Below are positions 1 to 10,391 of a stretch of DNA of 64,000 nt, in pieces (position 1 is the stretch's first letter; each line of letters begins with the position of its first letter). A program made the position numbers and the translations under genes. The notes beneath the pieces were generated by a model. That model did no database searches. It worked only from the letters and a program-made list of their open reading frames with translations, and was not told the origin of the DNA. Source of the DNA: Streptococcus pseudopneumoniae (GTDB lineage: Bacteria > Bacillota > Bacilli > Lactobacillales > Streptococcaceae). The stretch covers positions 62,001-126,000 of the forward strand of contig NZ_JUUO01000127.1 of the NCBI RefSeq assembly GCF_001074975.1. The letters are read 5' to 3'.

Positions 1-126
1 TTCCATCTACAACCTCAAAAACATGTTTTGAGCTGACTTCGTCAGTCTTATCTACAACCTCAAAACAGTGTTTTGATCAACCTGCGGCTAGCTTCCTAGT
101 TTGCTCTTTGATTTTCATTGAGTATT
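1..126 (+). repeat. BOX element, 5' part cut by window edge
   Basis: The segment carries two copies of the boxB-type sequence (ATCTACAACCTCAAAA followed by a TGTTTTGA arm) and a boxC-type end (CAACCTGCGGCTAGCTTCC ... ATTTTCATTGAGTATTA). The same modules occur complete at 4483-4636. BOX elements are dispersed intergenic repeats of S. pneumoniae and close relatives. The boxA end lies outside the window. Confidence 0.85.
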
Positions 127-184
127 AGTTTTATTTACACAGATACATAAGAAATATCTTTGAAAAATTTGAGGCAGACATAAC

Positions 185-211
185 AAAAAACCTTGTAAAT
201 AAAGGTTTTTT
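185..211 (-). terminator. Rho-independent terminator after tRNA-Thr
   Basis: AAAAAACCTT at 185-194 pairs with AAGGTTTTTT at 202-211. On the minus strand the hairpin ends in a U run just downstream of the tRNA 3' end. Confidence 0.7.
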
Positions 212-223
212 CTGTCTATTTAA

Positions 224-296
224 TGCTAATTGCCGGGATTGAACCGGCGACCTCATCCTTACCATGGATGCGCTCTGCCAACTGAGCTAAATCAGC
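224..296 (-). tRNA. tRNA-Thr (anticodon GGU)
   Basis: The minus strand folds as a full 73-nt cloverleaf. The acceptor pair is GCTGATT/AATTAGC, with a discriminator A and no encoded CCA. The anticodon stem CATCC/GGATG encloses loop ATGGTAA, giving anticodon GGT, which reads Thr ACC/ACU codons. The T arm is GCCGG-TTCAATC-CCGGC. A terminator follows at 185-211. Confidence 0.93.
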
Positions 297-395
297 TTAC
301 TTAAAAAGTATACTACAGTTAGAAAATCTTGTCAAGTTTCCTAAGAAATTTTCCTAAAGAAAAAGCCAGGTAAGAGCTACCTAGCTTATCTTCTT

Positions 396-905
396 CTATT
401 TGCTTAAATCAATTCGACGACCAATTTTACCAATAATAATCGCTCCAATAATCAATGAGGCAAATTCACCAACTCCTGTTGTAAACCAAGTAAGGAAAAA
501 TGGTAATTCTGCTACAATATTTAACTCTGCAGCGATAGTAAACATGGAAATTGAAAAGAGGATTGAAAAAAAGAAATGATCTTTTCGAATTAATCCATTA
601 AAGAGGTAATCTTTGCTGTATTTTGCAAAAAGCCAAACACCTAGACTGAGGAATACTAGGGTTGATCCACCACCAACAAAGACATCTAGCAGTCCGAAGC
701 TAAAGAAATTAGCAATCATACAACCGATGGTAACTCCGATGATGTACTTAGGATTGTAAAAAGCCATAAAGTTCATCATTTCTGAAATACGGAACTGATA
801 AGCACCATAGCTAATGGCATTTAGAGGTGGTGTGACAGTTAAAACGACATAGATAGCAGCAACGATTGCAATGTCTGCAACATCACGAATAGTTAATTTT
901 TTCAT
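396..905 (-). CDS. queT: QueT, queuosine-precursor transporter S component
   Basis: A 169-residue, strongly hydrophobic protein of the QueT/COG4708 family, the substrate-binding membrane subunit of an ECF-type vitamin importer that takes up a queuosine precursor. It begins MKKLTIRDVADIAIVAAIYV and has about five or six membrane segments. A longer frame opens upstream, but that extension lies inside the preQ1-II riboswitch. The ATG at 905 sits correctly behind AAAGGAGAA, so it is taken as the start. The energising ECF ATPases are not in this window. Expression should fall when preQ1 binds the leader. Confidence 0.93.
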   Translation of the reverse strand: MKKLTIRDVADIAIVAAIYVVLTVTPPLNAISYGAYQFRISEMMNFMAFYNPKYIIGVTIGCMIANFFSFGLLDVFVGGGSTLVFLSLGVWLFAKYSKDYLFNGLIRKDHFFFSILFSISMFTIAAELNIVAELPFFLTWFTTGVGEFASLIIGAIIIGKIGRRIDLSK

Positions 906-907
906 CT

Positions 908-966
908 TTTCTCCTTTAGCGGTTGCCCGCGTGTAATATGCTTGGTGAAAGAAGCTAAGCACCAAG
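908..966 (-). promoter_or_regulatory. preQ1-II riboswitch (COG4708 motif)
   Basis: On the minus strand the stem CTTGGTG (966-960) pairs with CACCAAG (947-941). It is followed by the conserved CATATTACAC segment, a GCGG-GCAA-CCGC hairpin (930-919) and the Shine-Dalgarno AAAGGAG. This is the class II preQ1 aptamer known from Streptococcaceae upstream of queT. Ligand binding in this class sequesters the ribosome-binding site, so control is translational. The spacing and stems match the family layout closely. Confidence 0.93.
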
Positions 967-1027
967 GGTTGCTTTATTCAACCTTACCAGTATAGCACAA
1001 TAGCCTGCTTTATGCTATACTTAAACC

Positions 1028-1459
1028 ATGAAAATTCCTATTCAAAAATTTTTTAACAATGAAATCTTAGCCTATCTCTTCTTTGGCCTTGCAACAACTC
1101 TAGTTTCGATTCTCTCACGATTCGTCATTTATCAACTAGGTCATCAGGAACTCCTTGCTACTGGCCTAGCAAATATTATTGGTATCCTATTTGCCTTTAG
1201 CACAAATGATAGGATTGTATTTAAGCAAGCTAGGCAGAATTGGCCAAGACGTTTAGTGAAATTTTCTCTTTCCCGCCTTTCTACTTTTCTGTTAGATTTG
1301 CTCCTTACTTTTCTATTTGTAACCCAGTTTCCCCACATCATAGGTCAATTCGTAAATGAAAATCTTGACAAAATCAATGCAATCGAAACATTTCTTGCAC
1401 AATTATTGATAATTATCCTTAATTATATTTTTAGTAAGGCTTTTATTTTTAAAAAATAA
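1028..1459 (+). CDS. GtrA-like membrane protein
   Basis: A 143-residue protein with four predicted membrane helices (about residues 13-32, 38-57, 78-100 and 118-138). It has the GtrA/DPMS-type pattern, including the mid-protein FAFSTNDRIVFK segment and a C-terminal NYIFSKAFIFKK. Relatives help translocate undecaprenyl-linked sugars for wall or surface polysaccharide modification. The actual substrate cannot be told from the sequence. It is divergent from queT. Confidence 0.8.
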   Translation: MKIPIQKFFNNEILAYLFFGLATTLVSILSRFVIYQLGHQELLATGLANIIGILFAFSTNDRIVFKQARQNWPRRLVKFSLSRLSTFLLDLLLTFLFVTQFPHIIGQFVNENLDKINAIETFLAQLLIIILNYIFSKAFIFKK

Positions 1460-1539
1460 AATTTCTGAGCATATAGCTTGCAAGCTCTTCTCAATTAATA
1501 TATAATGAAGAGTAAAAATTTTTGAAAGGTAAAATGAAA

Positions 1540-1920
1540 ATGTTAAAAAATCTTAAAGCATTTTTGCTTCGTGGTAATGTTGTTGACCTTGCTGTCGGTG
1601 TGATCATTGCCTCTGCTTTTGGTGCAATCGTTACATCACTTGTTAACGATATCATCACTCCACTTATTTTGAATCCAGCCTTGGAAGCTGCGAAAGTACA
1701 AAACATCGCTGAGCTTGCTTGGAATGGTGTTACATATGGTAAATTCTTGAGTGCTGTTATCAACTTCCTAGTTATCGGTACTGTTCTCTTCTTCGTTATC
1801 AAAGGCATTGAAAAAGCTCAAAGCCTTACTAAGAAAGAAGAAGCAGCTGAAGAAGCTCCAGCTGCTCCAACTGAGTTGGAAGTACTTCAAGAAATCAAAG
1901 CTCTTCTTGAGAAAAAATAA
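1540..1920 (+). CDS. mscL: MscL, large-conductance mechanosensitive channel
   Basis: A 126-residue protein. TM1 carries the family signature RGNVVDLAVGVIIASAFGAIV near residues 12-32, TM2 lies at about 68-90, and a charged C-terminal helix ends in LLEKK. As a homopentamer it opens under membrane tension to release solutes on osmotic downshift. GAAAGG at 1524-1529 precedes two possible ATGs at 1534 and 1540. The latter gives the usual MLKNLKAF N-terminus and is used here. It converges on hemH through a shared terminator. Confidence 0.95.
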   Translation: MLKNLKAFLLRGNVVDLAVGVIIASAFGAIVTSLVNDIITPLILNPALEAAKVQNIAELAWNGVTYGKFLSAVINFLVIGTVLFFVIKGIEKAQSLTKKEEAAEEAPAAPTELEVLQEIKALLEKK

Positions 1921-1926
1921 TCATTT

Positions 1927-1959
1927 AAAAGGATCTAGCACAAAGCTAAATCCTTTTTT
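1927..1959. terminator. Bidirectional terminator between mscL and hemH
   Basis: AAAAGGAT (1927-1934) pairs with ATCCTTTT (1950-1957), and an inner TAGC/GCTA continues the stem. T runs on one side and A runs on the other suit both converging genes. Confidence 0.85.
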
Positions 1960-1961
1960 CT

Positions 1962-3056
1962 TTACTCTTTCGGTAACTTGCCTGCTTTCTCAAGCATTTT
2001 CTTGATCAAATAAGGCATCTTAACATTTTCACGACCTTTTTTCTCAATCAATTTTTTCACAAATTCTGGCATTTGTAAATCTTCAGATTCAGCCAAAATG
2101 TTTTTAGTCTCATCTGAAGGAACTAACTCATCAAAGGTTTCTTCTTCTGGGAGAAATTCCTTAAACTCTTGATGTTCATTAGTTCTGACTGTATTAACCA
2201 AGGCATCAATCAAACGAGAATCCGTATTTGGCATTGGTGGTCGATGGTAGGTCACACCCAATTCCTGACACAAGTCATAACATTCCACATCATTATCAAA
2301 CAAGACTTCAATATGCTCGCTAATGAAGCTGATAGGTACAAAAATATAATGGTCTGGATGTTCTGTCTGTTCTCTGAGATACTCCAAAACATCTGGTTTA
2401 ATCCATGGAATACCGATATCACTCTCACTCTGCCAGGTATTGGTATATTGTTCTGAACTCAAGCCTAGTTTTTCAGCGACTAGCTTGCTATTTTCAAAAA
2501 TTTGGTCGATATAGGGGTCACCAAAATCCAAGGCAAAAATGGGTACACTATGGGCTGAAAAGATGACTTTAAAGCTATCCTGCTTTACTTCTTCTTTTAA
2601 AATTTTACCAATTTCATCTGCCCAATAGTTTAAGAGCGCTTCTTCCTGATACCAGTCCTTAATGACCAAAAATTGAATTTGCTTGCTTTCTAAAAATTTC
2701 TCATAACCCATGACAGAGTAAAAAGAATAATGGGGCTCCAAAATCAGGCAAATACACTGTTCAATGCCGTCTGCTTCCATTTGACCAATCACATCTGGGA
2801 TAAAAGGTCTAGAAAACTTATTAGCAAAATAAACACTATACTCATTCCCCAGTTTAGCTTCTACTAAGGCAACCTCTTCACGGGTAATTCTTTGCAGAGG
2901 CGTACCTCCAATAAGTACATAATTATCATAGAGTGTTTGAATCTCGTGGTCTTGAGGTCTCACTCCACGACGAATATTTGTGAAAAAATCAGCTACACCT
3001 TCAAATGTAATCTCTTCTGGCGAACCGAATGTCATCATTAAAATTGCTTTTTTCAT
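1962..3056 (-). CDS. hemH: Ferrochelatase (HemH)
   Basis: A 364-residue protein that inserts Fe2+ into a porphyrin (protoporphyrin, or coproporphyrin in many Gram-positives). The catalytic histidine lies in FSAHSVP near residue 169, and the second family motif [13 protein letters not shown] lies near residue 245-257. The last ~35 residues ([18 protein letters not shown]...) form a basic extension beyond the usual end. Mitis-group streptococci generally lack the rest of the haem pathway, and no other hem gene is in this window, so it probably acts on an imported or scavenged porphyrin. It is cotranscribed with nothing visible. Confidence 0.93.
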   Translation of the reverse strand: MKKAILMMTFGSPEEITFEGVADFFTNIRRGVRPQDHEIQTLYDNYVLIGGTPLQRITREEVALVEAKLGNEYSVYFANKFSRPFIPDVIGQMEADGIEQCICLILEPHYSFYSVMGYEKFLESKQIQFLVIKDWYQEEALLNYWADEIGKILKEEVKQDSFKVIFSAHSVPIFALDFGDPYIDQIFENSKLVAEKLGLSSEQYTNTWQSESDIGIPWIKPDVLEYLREQTEHPDHYIFVPISFISEHIEVLFDNDVECYDLCQELGVTYHRPPMPNTDSRLIDALVNTVRTNEHQEFKEFLPEEETFDELVPSDETKNILAESEDLQMPEFVKKLIEKKGRENVKMPYLIKKMLEKAGKLPKE

Positions 3057-3209
3057 AATCGCTTCCTTGTGATATTTTTATCAAGTTTATTTTATCATTT
3101 ATCCATTAATAAGTAAACGCCAACATAGCGAATTTCCCTAACTTCTGTCTTTTGTTTTTCTCTCTTTTCTATGATACAATGGAAAAAATGAATTCAAAAG
3201 GAGTTTTTT

Positions 3210-4430
3210 ATGACTTATCCCAATCTCTTGGATCGCTTCCTAACCTACGTTAAGGTCAACACGCGCTCTGATGAACACTCTACTACTACTCCAAGTACGC
3301 AGAGTCAGGTAGATTTTGCTACAAATGTCCTTATTCCTGAAATGAAACGTGTTGGATTACAAAATGTTTATTATCTACCAAATGGTTTTGCAATTGGGAC
3401 CTTACCAGCAAATGATCCATCGTTAACACGAAAAATTGGCTTCATCTCCCATATGGATACTGCTGATTTTAATGCCGAAGGAGTCAATCCACAGGTAATT
3501 GAAAACTACGATGGTGGTGTGATTGAACTTGGAAATTCTGGTTTCAAACTCGATCCAGCTGACTTCAAGAGTCTTGAAAAATATCCAGGACAAACGCTCA
3601 TCACAACCGACGGAACAACCTTGCTAGGTGCCGATGACAAGTCAGGAATTGCTGAGATTATGACAGCTATTGAATATCTGACTACCCATCCTGAAATCAA
3701 ACACTGTGAGATTCGTGTTGGTTTTGGTCCAGATGAGGAAATCGGTGTTGGTGCTAATCAATTTGATGCAGATGATTTTGATGTGGACTTTGCCTACACA
3801 GTTGATGGTGGTCCATTAGGTGAGCTTCAGTACGAGACCTTCTCAGCAGCTGGGGCTGAATTGCATTTCCAAGGACGCAATGTCCACCCTGGTACTGCAA
3901 AGGGACAGATGGTAAATGCTCTGCAATTAGCAATTGATTTCCATAATCAACTCCCTGAAACTGACCGTCCTGAACTGACAGAGGATTACCAAGGTTTCTA
4001 TCATCTTATGGATGTGACAGGTAGTGTCGAGGAGGCACGTGCAAGCTACATCATTCGTGATTTTGAAAAAGATGCCTTTGAAGCGCGTAAAGCAGCTATG
4101 CAGTCTATCGCTGATAAGATGAATCAAGAACTTGGTAGCGACCGTGTCACCCTAAACCTGACAGATCAGTACTACAATATGAAAGAAGTCATTGAAAAAG
4201 ATATGACTCCAATTACCATTGCTAAAGCCGTTATGGAAGATTTAGGCATCACGCCTATTATTGAACCAATCCGCGGAGGGACAGACGGCTCTAAGATTTC
4301 CTTTATGGGAATCCCAACTCCGAATATCTTTGCGGGTGGAGAAAACATGCACGGACGTTTTGAATACGTCAGCCTTCAGACTATGGAACGTGCAGTTGAT
4401 ACCATCATTGGTATTGTAGCTTATAAATAA
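3210..4430 (+). CDS. pepT: Peptidase T (tripeptide aminopeptidase)
   Basis: A 406-residue cytosolic M20 metallopeptidase that cuts the N-terminal residue from tripeptides. Metal-site motifs are in the expected order: SHMDTAD near residue 80, GADDKSG near 141 and GPDEEIG near 174, with the C-terminal [13 protein letters not shown] metal ligand region. The length is typical. AAAGGAG precedes the ATG. It is monocistronic, with its own terminator at 4438-4475, and supports peptide nutrition. Confidence 0.95.
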   Translation: MTYPNLLDRFLTYVKVNTRSDEHSTTTPSTQSQVDFATNVLIPEMKRVGLQNVYYLPNGFAIGTLPANDPSLTRKIGFISHMDTADFNAEGVNPQVIENYDGGVIELGNSGFKLDPADFKSLEKYPGQTLITTDGTTLLGADDKSGIAEIMTAIEYLTTHPEIKHCEIRVGFGPDEEIGVGANQFDADDFDVDFAYTVDGGPLGELQYETFSAAGAELHFQGRNVHPGTAKGQMVNALQLAIDFHNQLPETDRPELTEDYQGFYHLMDVTGSVEEARASYIIRDFEKDAFEARKAAMQSIADKMNQELGSDRVTLNLTDQYYNMKEVIEKDMTPITIAKAVMEDLGITPIIEPIRGGTDGSKISFMGIPTPNIFAGGENMHGRFEYVSLQTMERAVDTIIGIVAYK

Positions 4431-4437
4431 TTGATAA

Positions 4438-4475
4438 AAAACCGAGCACATCCAACTACGGAAATGCTCGGTTTT
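4438..4475. terminator. Terminator after pepT
   Basis: AAAACCGAGCA (4438-4448) and TGCTCGGTTTT (4465-4475) form an 11-bp stem ending in a T run. Confidence 0.88.
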
Positions 4476-4482
4476 AGTATTT

Positions 4483-4636
4483 TATACTCTTCGAAAATCT
4501 CTTCAAGCCACGTCAACGTCGCCTTGCCGTAGATATATGTAACTGACTTCGTCAGTCCTATCTACAACCTCAAAGCAATCCTTTGAGCAACCTGCGGCTA
4601 GTTTCCTAGTTTGCTCTTTGATTTTCATTGAGTATA
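4483..4636 (+). repeat. BOX element (A-B-C)
   Basis: A complete BOX repeat. The boxA part runs from TATACTCTTCGAAAATCT and includes the complement of the sequence used in BOX typing (GTCGCCTTGCCGTAG). The boxB part has CTGACTTCGTCAG plus ATCTACAACCTCAAAG. The boxC part ends ATTTTCATTGAGTATAA. Outer ends TATACTC/GAGTATA are inverted. It sits between pepT and the fucosidase gene. 4637-4791 holds no further recognisable feature. Confidence 0.9.
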
Positions 4637-4791
4637 AGAAGTGGCTTCTTTCCCTGCCCCTTTAGTTATCTCCCAATTTTCTCGTCTATTTGATTATATT
4701 ACACTTGATACAAGGAAAACAATCTAAAACTAATTGTTACAACCTTCTTACATCCAATTCGAATAAACTATTTAGGGACATTTTACATTAA

Positions 4792-7700
4792 CTAGTCTTT
4801 TTTTCTTTTGACCATTCCAATCATTCCTAAGAACATGCCCATAATTCCTACAGATGCCAAAGCAGAACCATCTTCACTTCCTGTTTTAGGTAGAACTTCT
4901 TGACGATTTGCAGGTGCTTGATAAGTCTTATCTTCTAACATAGCCGGAACTACATATGACTTCTCATCATTTTTATCTACGATGTCATTCATAGTTGTTT
5001 CAGAGGCAGTTACATCACTAGTAAATCCTGATTCTTGATGACTTGCAGCTTCTCCACTAGGAACTCCTTCCTCAACGTTTGAAACTCCATGAGTAACTCC
5101 TTCAGAACCAGTCATACTACCAGTAAACTCTGGTAAGTTGTGAATAGCTGCTTCAGAATCAGACACACCACCAGTAAACTCTGGGGCTTCATGGATTGCC
5201 GGATCTGTTTTACCTGATTCTTCTTTCTTAGTTCCGACCAACACAATTTCATCTTGCGCAACTTCAACAACTTCGCGAAGTTTTATAGTACGACTTCCAT
5301 CTGATGCTACTTCAGTCAAGATACGTTCCTTGCCTGCACGACCTACCTGAGTCACTCGAGTTTCACCTTTTGGAAGATTTGAATCCTCTTGTTTAACTTT
5401 CTTGAAGTTAATTACTTCTTCTACTACTTCAAGACTTGGTTGACTAAAGCTCAATTCTTTAACGCCTGCAGCTGGCTCAGATGTTCCTTCATAAGTACCA
5501 ACTTCGATGACACGATCTTGTGCTTCTTCACGTTCAACCTTAACTGTCTTACGTGTATCTCCATCTACTTCTACATAAGTCGTTACTTGACCTGCTTTAC
5601 CATCTGAAACAACTTGTTCCTTACCTTTAGCTAGGAAGGAATTCTCACGACGAACAGTATTAAAGGCGATTGGTTCTGTAGTTACTTCAAGACTTGGTTG
5701 CGTTTGAACTAAGACCTTATCTCCTTCAGCTGGAACTGTTGAATGTTTCACTTCCTCTTTCGGAGTCGCTTGAAGACTGTTGATAGATGCCAAAGCTGCT
5801 TGCAAGGCCTTATCTACTGCATCCTGAGTCTTAGCTTCTTGGATAGCAGTAAGAGCTTGTTCAGCTAACTCAACTAATTTCTTCTTAGCTTCCTTATCGT
5901 CTCCAAGTTCTTTAGTCTTTCTTTCAATCGCTTCTGTCAGACTTGCCATAGCCTTGTCGTAGTTTGGCTCCTCTGGCTGAGATGGAGTTTCTTCGACACC
6001 ATAGTTTTCTTCCTTATCAAGAATAGCTTGCAAGGCTGTGGCTGTTTTCAGAATTTCTTGAGCACTGGCTGGACTTGCTGAAAGTTGTTCTGATAATTTG
6101 TCCAAGTTTGACTTGAAGGCTTGACGCGCCTCTGGAGTGTTCTTTAAGCTTGTTTGATCAAATTTAGCTAACTCATCCTTCCAGTTCTTCATAGCTTGAA
6201 CTAATTCTTCTTTGGTATAAAGAGCGCTATCTTCTCCACGAGTGATGAACTTATCAACTTGAATACCAATATTTCTAGAGGCATCATTTCGTTTTGGATC
6301 CAATTGCAAGGTTACAGCGTGCCAACCTTCTTCGAGCCCAGTCAAACGAACAATAGTCTGATCGCCTTGGCGTGTAGCTGCTGTACCACTGAAGTACTTC
6401 TTGCCATTGACATCAGTGGCATTTCCTTGACCATCTTGATACTCAAGTTCTTTACCATCTAGAGTAACCTTGTAGATACCATGTCCAAGATCAACAAAAC
6501 CTTTGATTTCAAGACCTGTTCCGTAGAAGTAGGCTGTTACGCTAGCATTTTTCTTCTGTTCTTCATTCAAACGACCAAATGATGCCCAAGATTCAGTGTT
6601 TTGGTATTTACCTGCTGAATTGGTTTCATGATGCCAACCTGGGCTATAATCAAGTTGACTGGCCTGGTCATCATGACTGAATTGATCTTTTTGAAGCAAT
6701 TCAGCTTTCATCACTCGAACAGTTGCTTCTGAATCAAATCCAAGCAAGGCATTATCTGATGCGCTTGTCATTTTTACTTTAAAGTCAAAGATAGAGTCAG
6801 CTTGTTCCGTAAAGTCAATTGTTGGAATTGTTAAAGTCTTTTCTGTTTCACCATCTTGGAAGGTCAAATCAGCTGTTGTATCCTTATAAACCTTACCATG
6901 AACCCCTGTTCCTGGCTCAGTCACGACATGAACTGTCGCAGCTCCCTTGCTACCACCAACACGTTTGATAGTCACAGTAACCGGTTGACCTTTTTGAACT
7001 TCATAGGTGGTTTCTTTCAACTCAAACATACCTTTACCAGCATTGTTGAGCGTGTAGATACCTTCAGTTGCAATCGCCTTGCCAGTTTTGTTGACGAGTT
7101 TGATGGTATGTTCACCTGGAGCCAAGTCATCTGTTTCATAAACCATCTGGCTACGTTTACGAGCTGCATTATTGGTTTGTACGTCCGCAACCTTCTGACC
7201 ATCCACGTAAACTGACATTTCACCGTGGTTGGGATCCACTGTAGATACTACATAAGCCTTAGTTCCGTTGAAACGGTAGGTTACACTTGCATCCTTTTTA
7301 TTGGTCCACATGGATGTACCACGAATACCTTCAGATTCATCATACCAAGTTGTATTAGATTTATCAGCAGTTGTATTTGAATGGTAATCCAAGCCAAGAG
7401 GGTAACCATCTGTCTTTTCGATACTGCTTGGCGTCTTATAAACAGAGAAGTTTGTCAAAATAGGGGTTGCTTGTGAATTCGTGATAGTCACACGAATCTT
7501 TTGAGTTTCTACAGGTTGACCTTGGACAAGACGACGATAACCAACAGTCGAACCCTCTCCATATGGAACCCAGCGACCATTAAGCTCAACTTCAACCTTA
7601 AATCCTGAAATACGTTGACCTTTAGCGATATCCTCTTTGAGTTCGACCACGTCAAAGCGTCTCTTTTGACCAAGATCGACAGTAAATTCACCTGTTTTCG

Positions 7701-9585
7701 CATCATTTGATAATGCCCAACTAGTATCATCCTTACCATCTGTTAGGTTACCTGCTTGATACAAATGATTCTTACGAGTAGAGCTTGCCGTTACAGTTGC
7801 TCCCTTGGCAAAGTCAGTCGCATACATCTGATCCAAGGTTGTTCGAAATTCTTTCAAGCGAGCTACATCTGCATCTGCAAATTTACCTTCTTTGTTTGGT
7901 GGAATATTGAGTAGAAGTGGCGTTCCACGACCAACAGACTTGAAGTAGATATCCATCAAATCTTTGATTGATTTTGGTTGTTGATTATCATGGTAGAACC
8001 AACCTGAACGGATAGAAACGTCTGCTTCACCAACTGAGTACATATCACCATCTGGATCCCCGTGGTTGAGATAGTCATTTCGAACATCATCAGTGATTTT
8101 AGCTTTCTTGACCTTATGCCAAACTGGATCTCCGGCGATACCACGTTCATTACCAATCCAACGGACGCTTGTCGGTTGTGCTGAGAAGATAGCGATATCT
8201 CCTTCAGCTTCCTTGATGTACTTGAACCATTCGTCAAAGGTGTAGGTTACTTTTTGAGCTCCACTACCACGCGCACCGTCCATCCATACTTCGATGAATT
8301 TACCTTTGTTTCCGTATTTAGGATTTCCAAGGATTTCCTTGAGTTGATTGAGATAGTATTCGTTATACTCTTTTTCAGTTGAAACATGATATTTAGGATT
8401 ATTAGCATCCCATGGTGATAGGTAAACCCCCATATTCATATCATACTTAGTCGCTGATTTAGAGATTTCTTCGAGAAGGTCTCCCTTACCATCTTTCCAT
8501 GGACTAGAAGCTACCGTGTGGTCTGTGTATTTAGATGGGTAAATTACAAATCCATCGTGGTGTTTAACAACCATAATGGTTCGTTTGAATCCTGCATCCT
8601 TCAAAGTCTTAATCCACTGGTCTGTATCAAGATTAGTTGGATTAAAGTTTTGAGGATTTTCTCTACCATTCCCCCACTCAGAGTTGGTATAAGTATTCAT
8701 ACCATAGTGGATAAAGGCCGCCAATTCTTCCTTGTGGTAGTCCAATTGGGCCTTACTTGGCAGTGGTCCGTAAGCAGCAATTTCTGTTTCTTCATCTTTT
8801 GGATCAACTACCGGAGTGACTGGTGTTACTGGTTTTGGATCTTCAATTTTTTCGTATTCAAAAATAACTTGATTCACTCCTTTTTGCTGGATAGTTGCTT
8901 CCAAGCTTTCATTCACTGCACGGTAGCCAGTGATTTCTTTAGCTTGGAATCTATGAACAAAGGAAACATCGTATTCCTTACCTTTATTATTGTCCACAGT
9001 TGTAGCTGCTAATTCTTGGTCTGTACCTTTCAAGCGGTAATGAAGGTCGAAGTAACCTTTAAACTCCATATGAATGGTCGCATTTTGAAGTTTTTTAAGT
9101 TTGTCGAGTTCCTCTTTCATGTCAATTCTTTGACCATTTGAAGAATTCGTTTCAACATCCTCTTTCTCAATAACAGTATTGACGTTTTCTAACTCTCTTG
9201 CATAAAAATCACGAGGAATACTTCCAACCTCTTCCTCACCTTTAGTCTCTGTGGATGGAGTTTCAGTTGCACTGTCTGTTTCTATCGTTTTTTCAGACCC
9301 TGGATTTGCTTTCAACTCTTCACGGTTTACTTCTGTTCCCTTATCCGATGCAGTTGCCAACTTGGAGGTAAGATCTTTATCAAGATTCGCCAAGTTTCCT
9401 GTCTCTACTTCCTTAGGCAATTCTGACAAAGATTGGCCCGCTGTTTCACCATTCGTTGATGGCACCTCTTGAGCCAAAGCAGGTGCAACACCAAAAACAA
9501 CCGCTCCAATCACTACTGAAGTTGCCCCTACTGCAAATTTTCGAATTCCGTATCGTTATTTTCTATCAAAATGTCTCTGATTCAT
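4792..9585 (-). pseudogene. LPXTG-anchored GH29 alpha-L-fucosidase, nonsense codon 10
   Basis: A surface glycosidase frame of 1597 codons. An ATG at 9585 behind GAGAGGG encodes a YSIRK-like signal peptide (MNQRHFDRK, then RYGIRKFAVGATSVVIGAVV), but codon 10 is TAA (9558-9556) where relatives have a Gln or similar residue. Otherwise the frame is intact. Domains: GH29 about 270-580 with the nucleophile Asp in EVWMDGARG near 434; F5/8C (CBM32-like) about 590-717; beta-sandwich and Calx-beta-like modules to about 1130; two FIVAR-like helical repeats; two G5 domains about 1290-1460; short HxxPEFTG-type repeats; LPKTG near 1566, hydrophobic segment, KRKKD tail. It would strip fucose from host glycans. 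Restart at GTG 9513 would lose the YSIRK region and most of the signal peptide. A sequencing error is possible. Confidence 0.85.
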
Positions 9586-9610
9586 ATTTTCCCTCTCATT
9601 TTCTAATTCG

Positions 9611-9625
9611 GTAAAGCGCTTTCTT
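9611..9625 (-). promoter_or_regulatory. Candidate cre (CcpA) site ahead of the fucosidase
   Basis: GTAAAGCGCTTTCTT contains the perfect palindrome AAAGCGCTTT and resembles the catabolite-response element core. It lies 14 bp upstream of the Shine-Dalgarno of the fucosidase gene, a position suited to repression when glucose is plentiful. The rest of 9626-9978 is AT-rich leader with a small CATGAAAG/CTTTCATG dyad (about 9760-9787) and no gene. Confidence 0.55.
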
Positions 9626-9978
9626 TTTTGACTTAAATTTTTTAGCAACTAGGACTAGACAATTTCAAAAGAAACTAAACTATTTAATGTTAATGGAAAT
9701 TTCCATTATTTTTAATTTAAACAATCTTGCATAGCGTACAGTTCAGCTTTTCAATACGTCATGAAAGACATTTTACTCCTTTCATGTTTCATCTTAACCT
9801 TATTATATAATAAATATTTTTAGTTTTAGACTTTACAACAGACAATAGATTCTACTTTCAAAAATAGTTAAAAATTCTAAATTATTTGAAACTAGTTTCA
9901 ATCATAATCCAATCAAAACAGAGTCTGAATGACAACATCCAATACGAGTATAAAATCTAATAAACTTTTTCATGATAA

Positions 9979-10354
9979 AACGAGTCTGGGACAAAAAGAT
10001 TTTGATTTTAGGAATTATTTATTATATAATATATTGAAATAGAATCTGAACAAATTGATTAAGGAATTTAAAGTAATTTCTATAAATATTTTAGAAGCGA
10101 TAATGTGCAGTTCTAGATTCAATTTATTATATAGCAGATCGAATCTAGAACAGTACACTGTAACTGCTAAACTATTTCTAGAAATTAATTTTCCTTTCCT
10201 AATTGATTTGATCATATCTTATTTCAATCTGCTATAAATTGTTAAAATCTATAGATTAGATAAAAAAGCGAACAAAACAGAATTCTGAGTGTCAGATAAC
10301 TTGTTTTGTTCGCTTCTTATATTTAATGTTAGACTTTTGTCCCAGACCCGTTTT
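9979..10354. repeat. Foldback / MITE-like element with TGGGACAAAA ends
   Basis: The left end CGAGTCTGGGACAAAA and the right end TTTTGTCCCAGACCCG are inverted. The interior also folds back: GAACAAATTGATTAAGGAA in the left half mirrors TTTCCTAATTGATTTG in the right half, and GTTCTAGATTC mirrors GAATCTAGAAC around the centre. No convincing coding frame is present; the two short overlapping frames are products of the palindrome. This fits a non-autonomous foldback repeat or IS remnant. The exact family was not identified. Confidence 0.6.
10266..10315. terminator. Long hairpin inside the foldback element
   Basis: AAGCGAACAAAACA (10266-10279) pairs perfectly with TGTTTTGTTCGCTT (10302-10315). It lies just downstream of pta and could end the pta transcript, although the T run on the minus side is short. 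Confidence 0.55.
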
Positions 10355-10391
10355 CTAGTTAGAATTACGGATTATTTGGTATAATTTCTCT

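Noticed and set aside
906-965. Longer N-terminus for QueT
   Set aside because: It would be translated from within the preQ1-II aptamer. The aptamer structure and the ribosome site at 908-914 support ATG 905.
5389-9472. Several + strand frames of 60-160 codons opposite the fucosidase
   Set aside because: They are antisense shadows of a strongly coding gene, with no ribosome sites or protein-like features.
10015-10237. Two ~60-residue opposite frames in the foldback element
   Set aside because: They are mirror products of the palindrome with no ribosome site and low-complexity composition.
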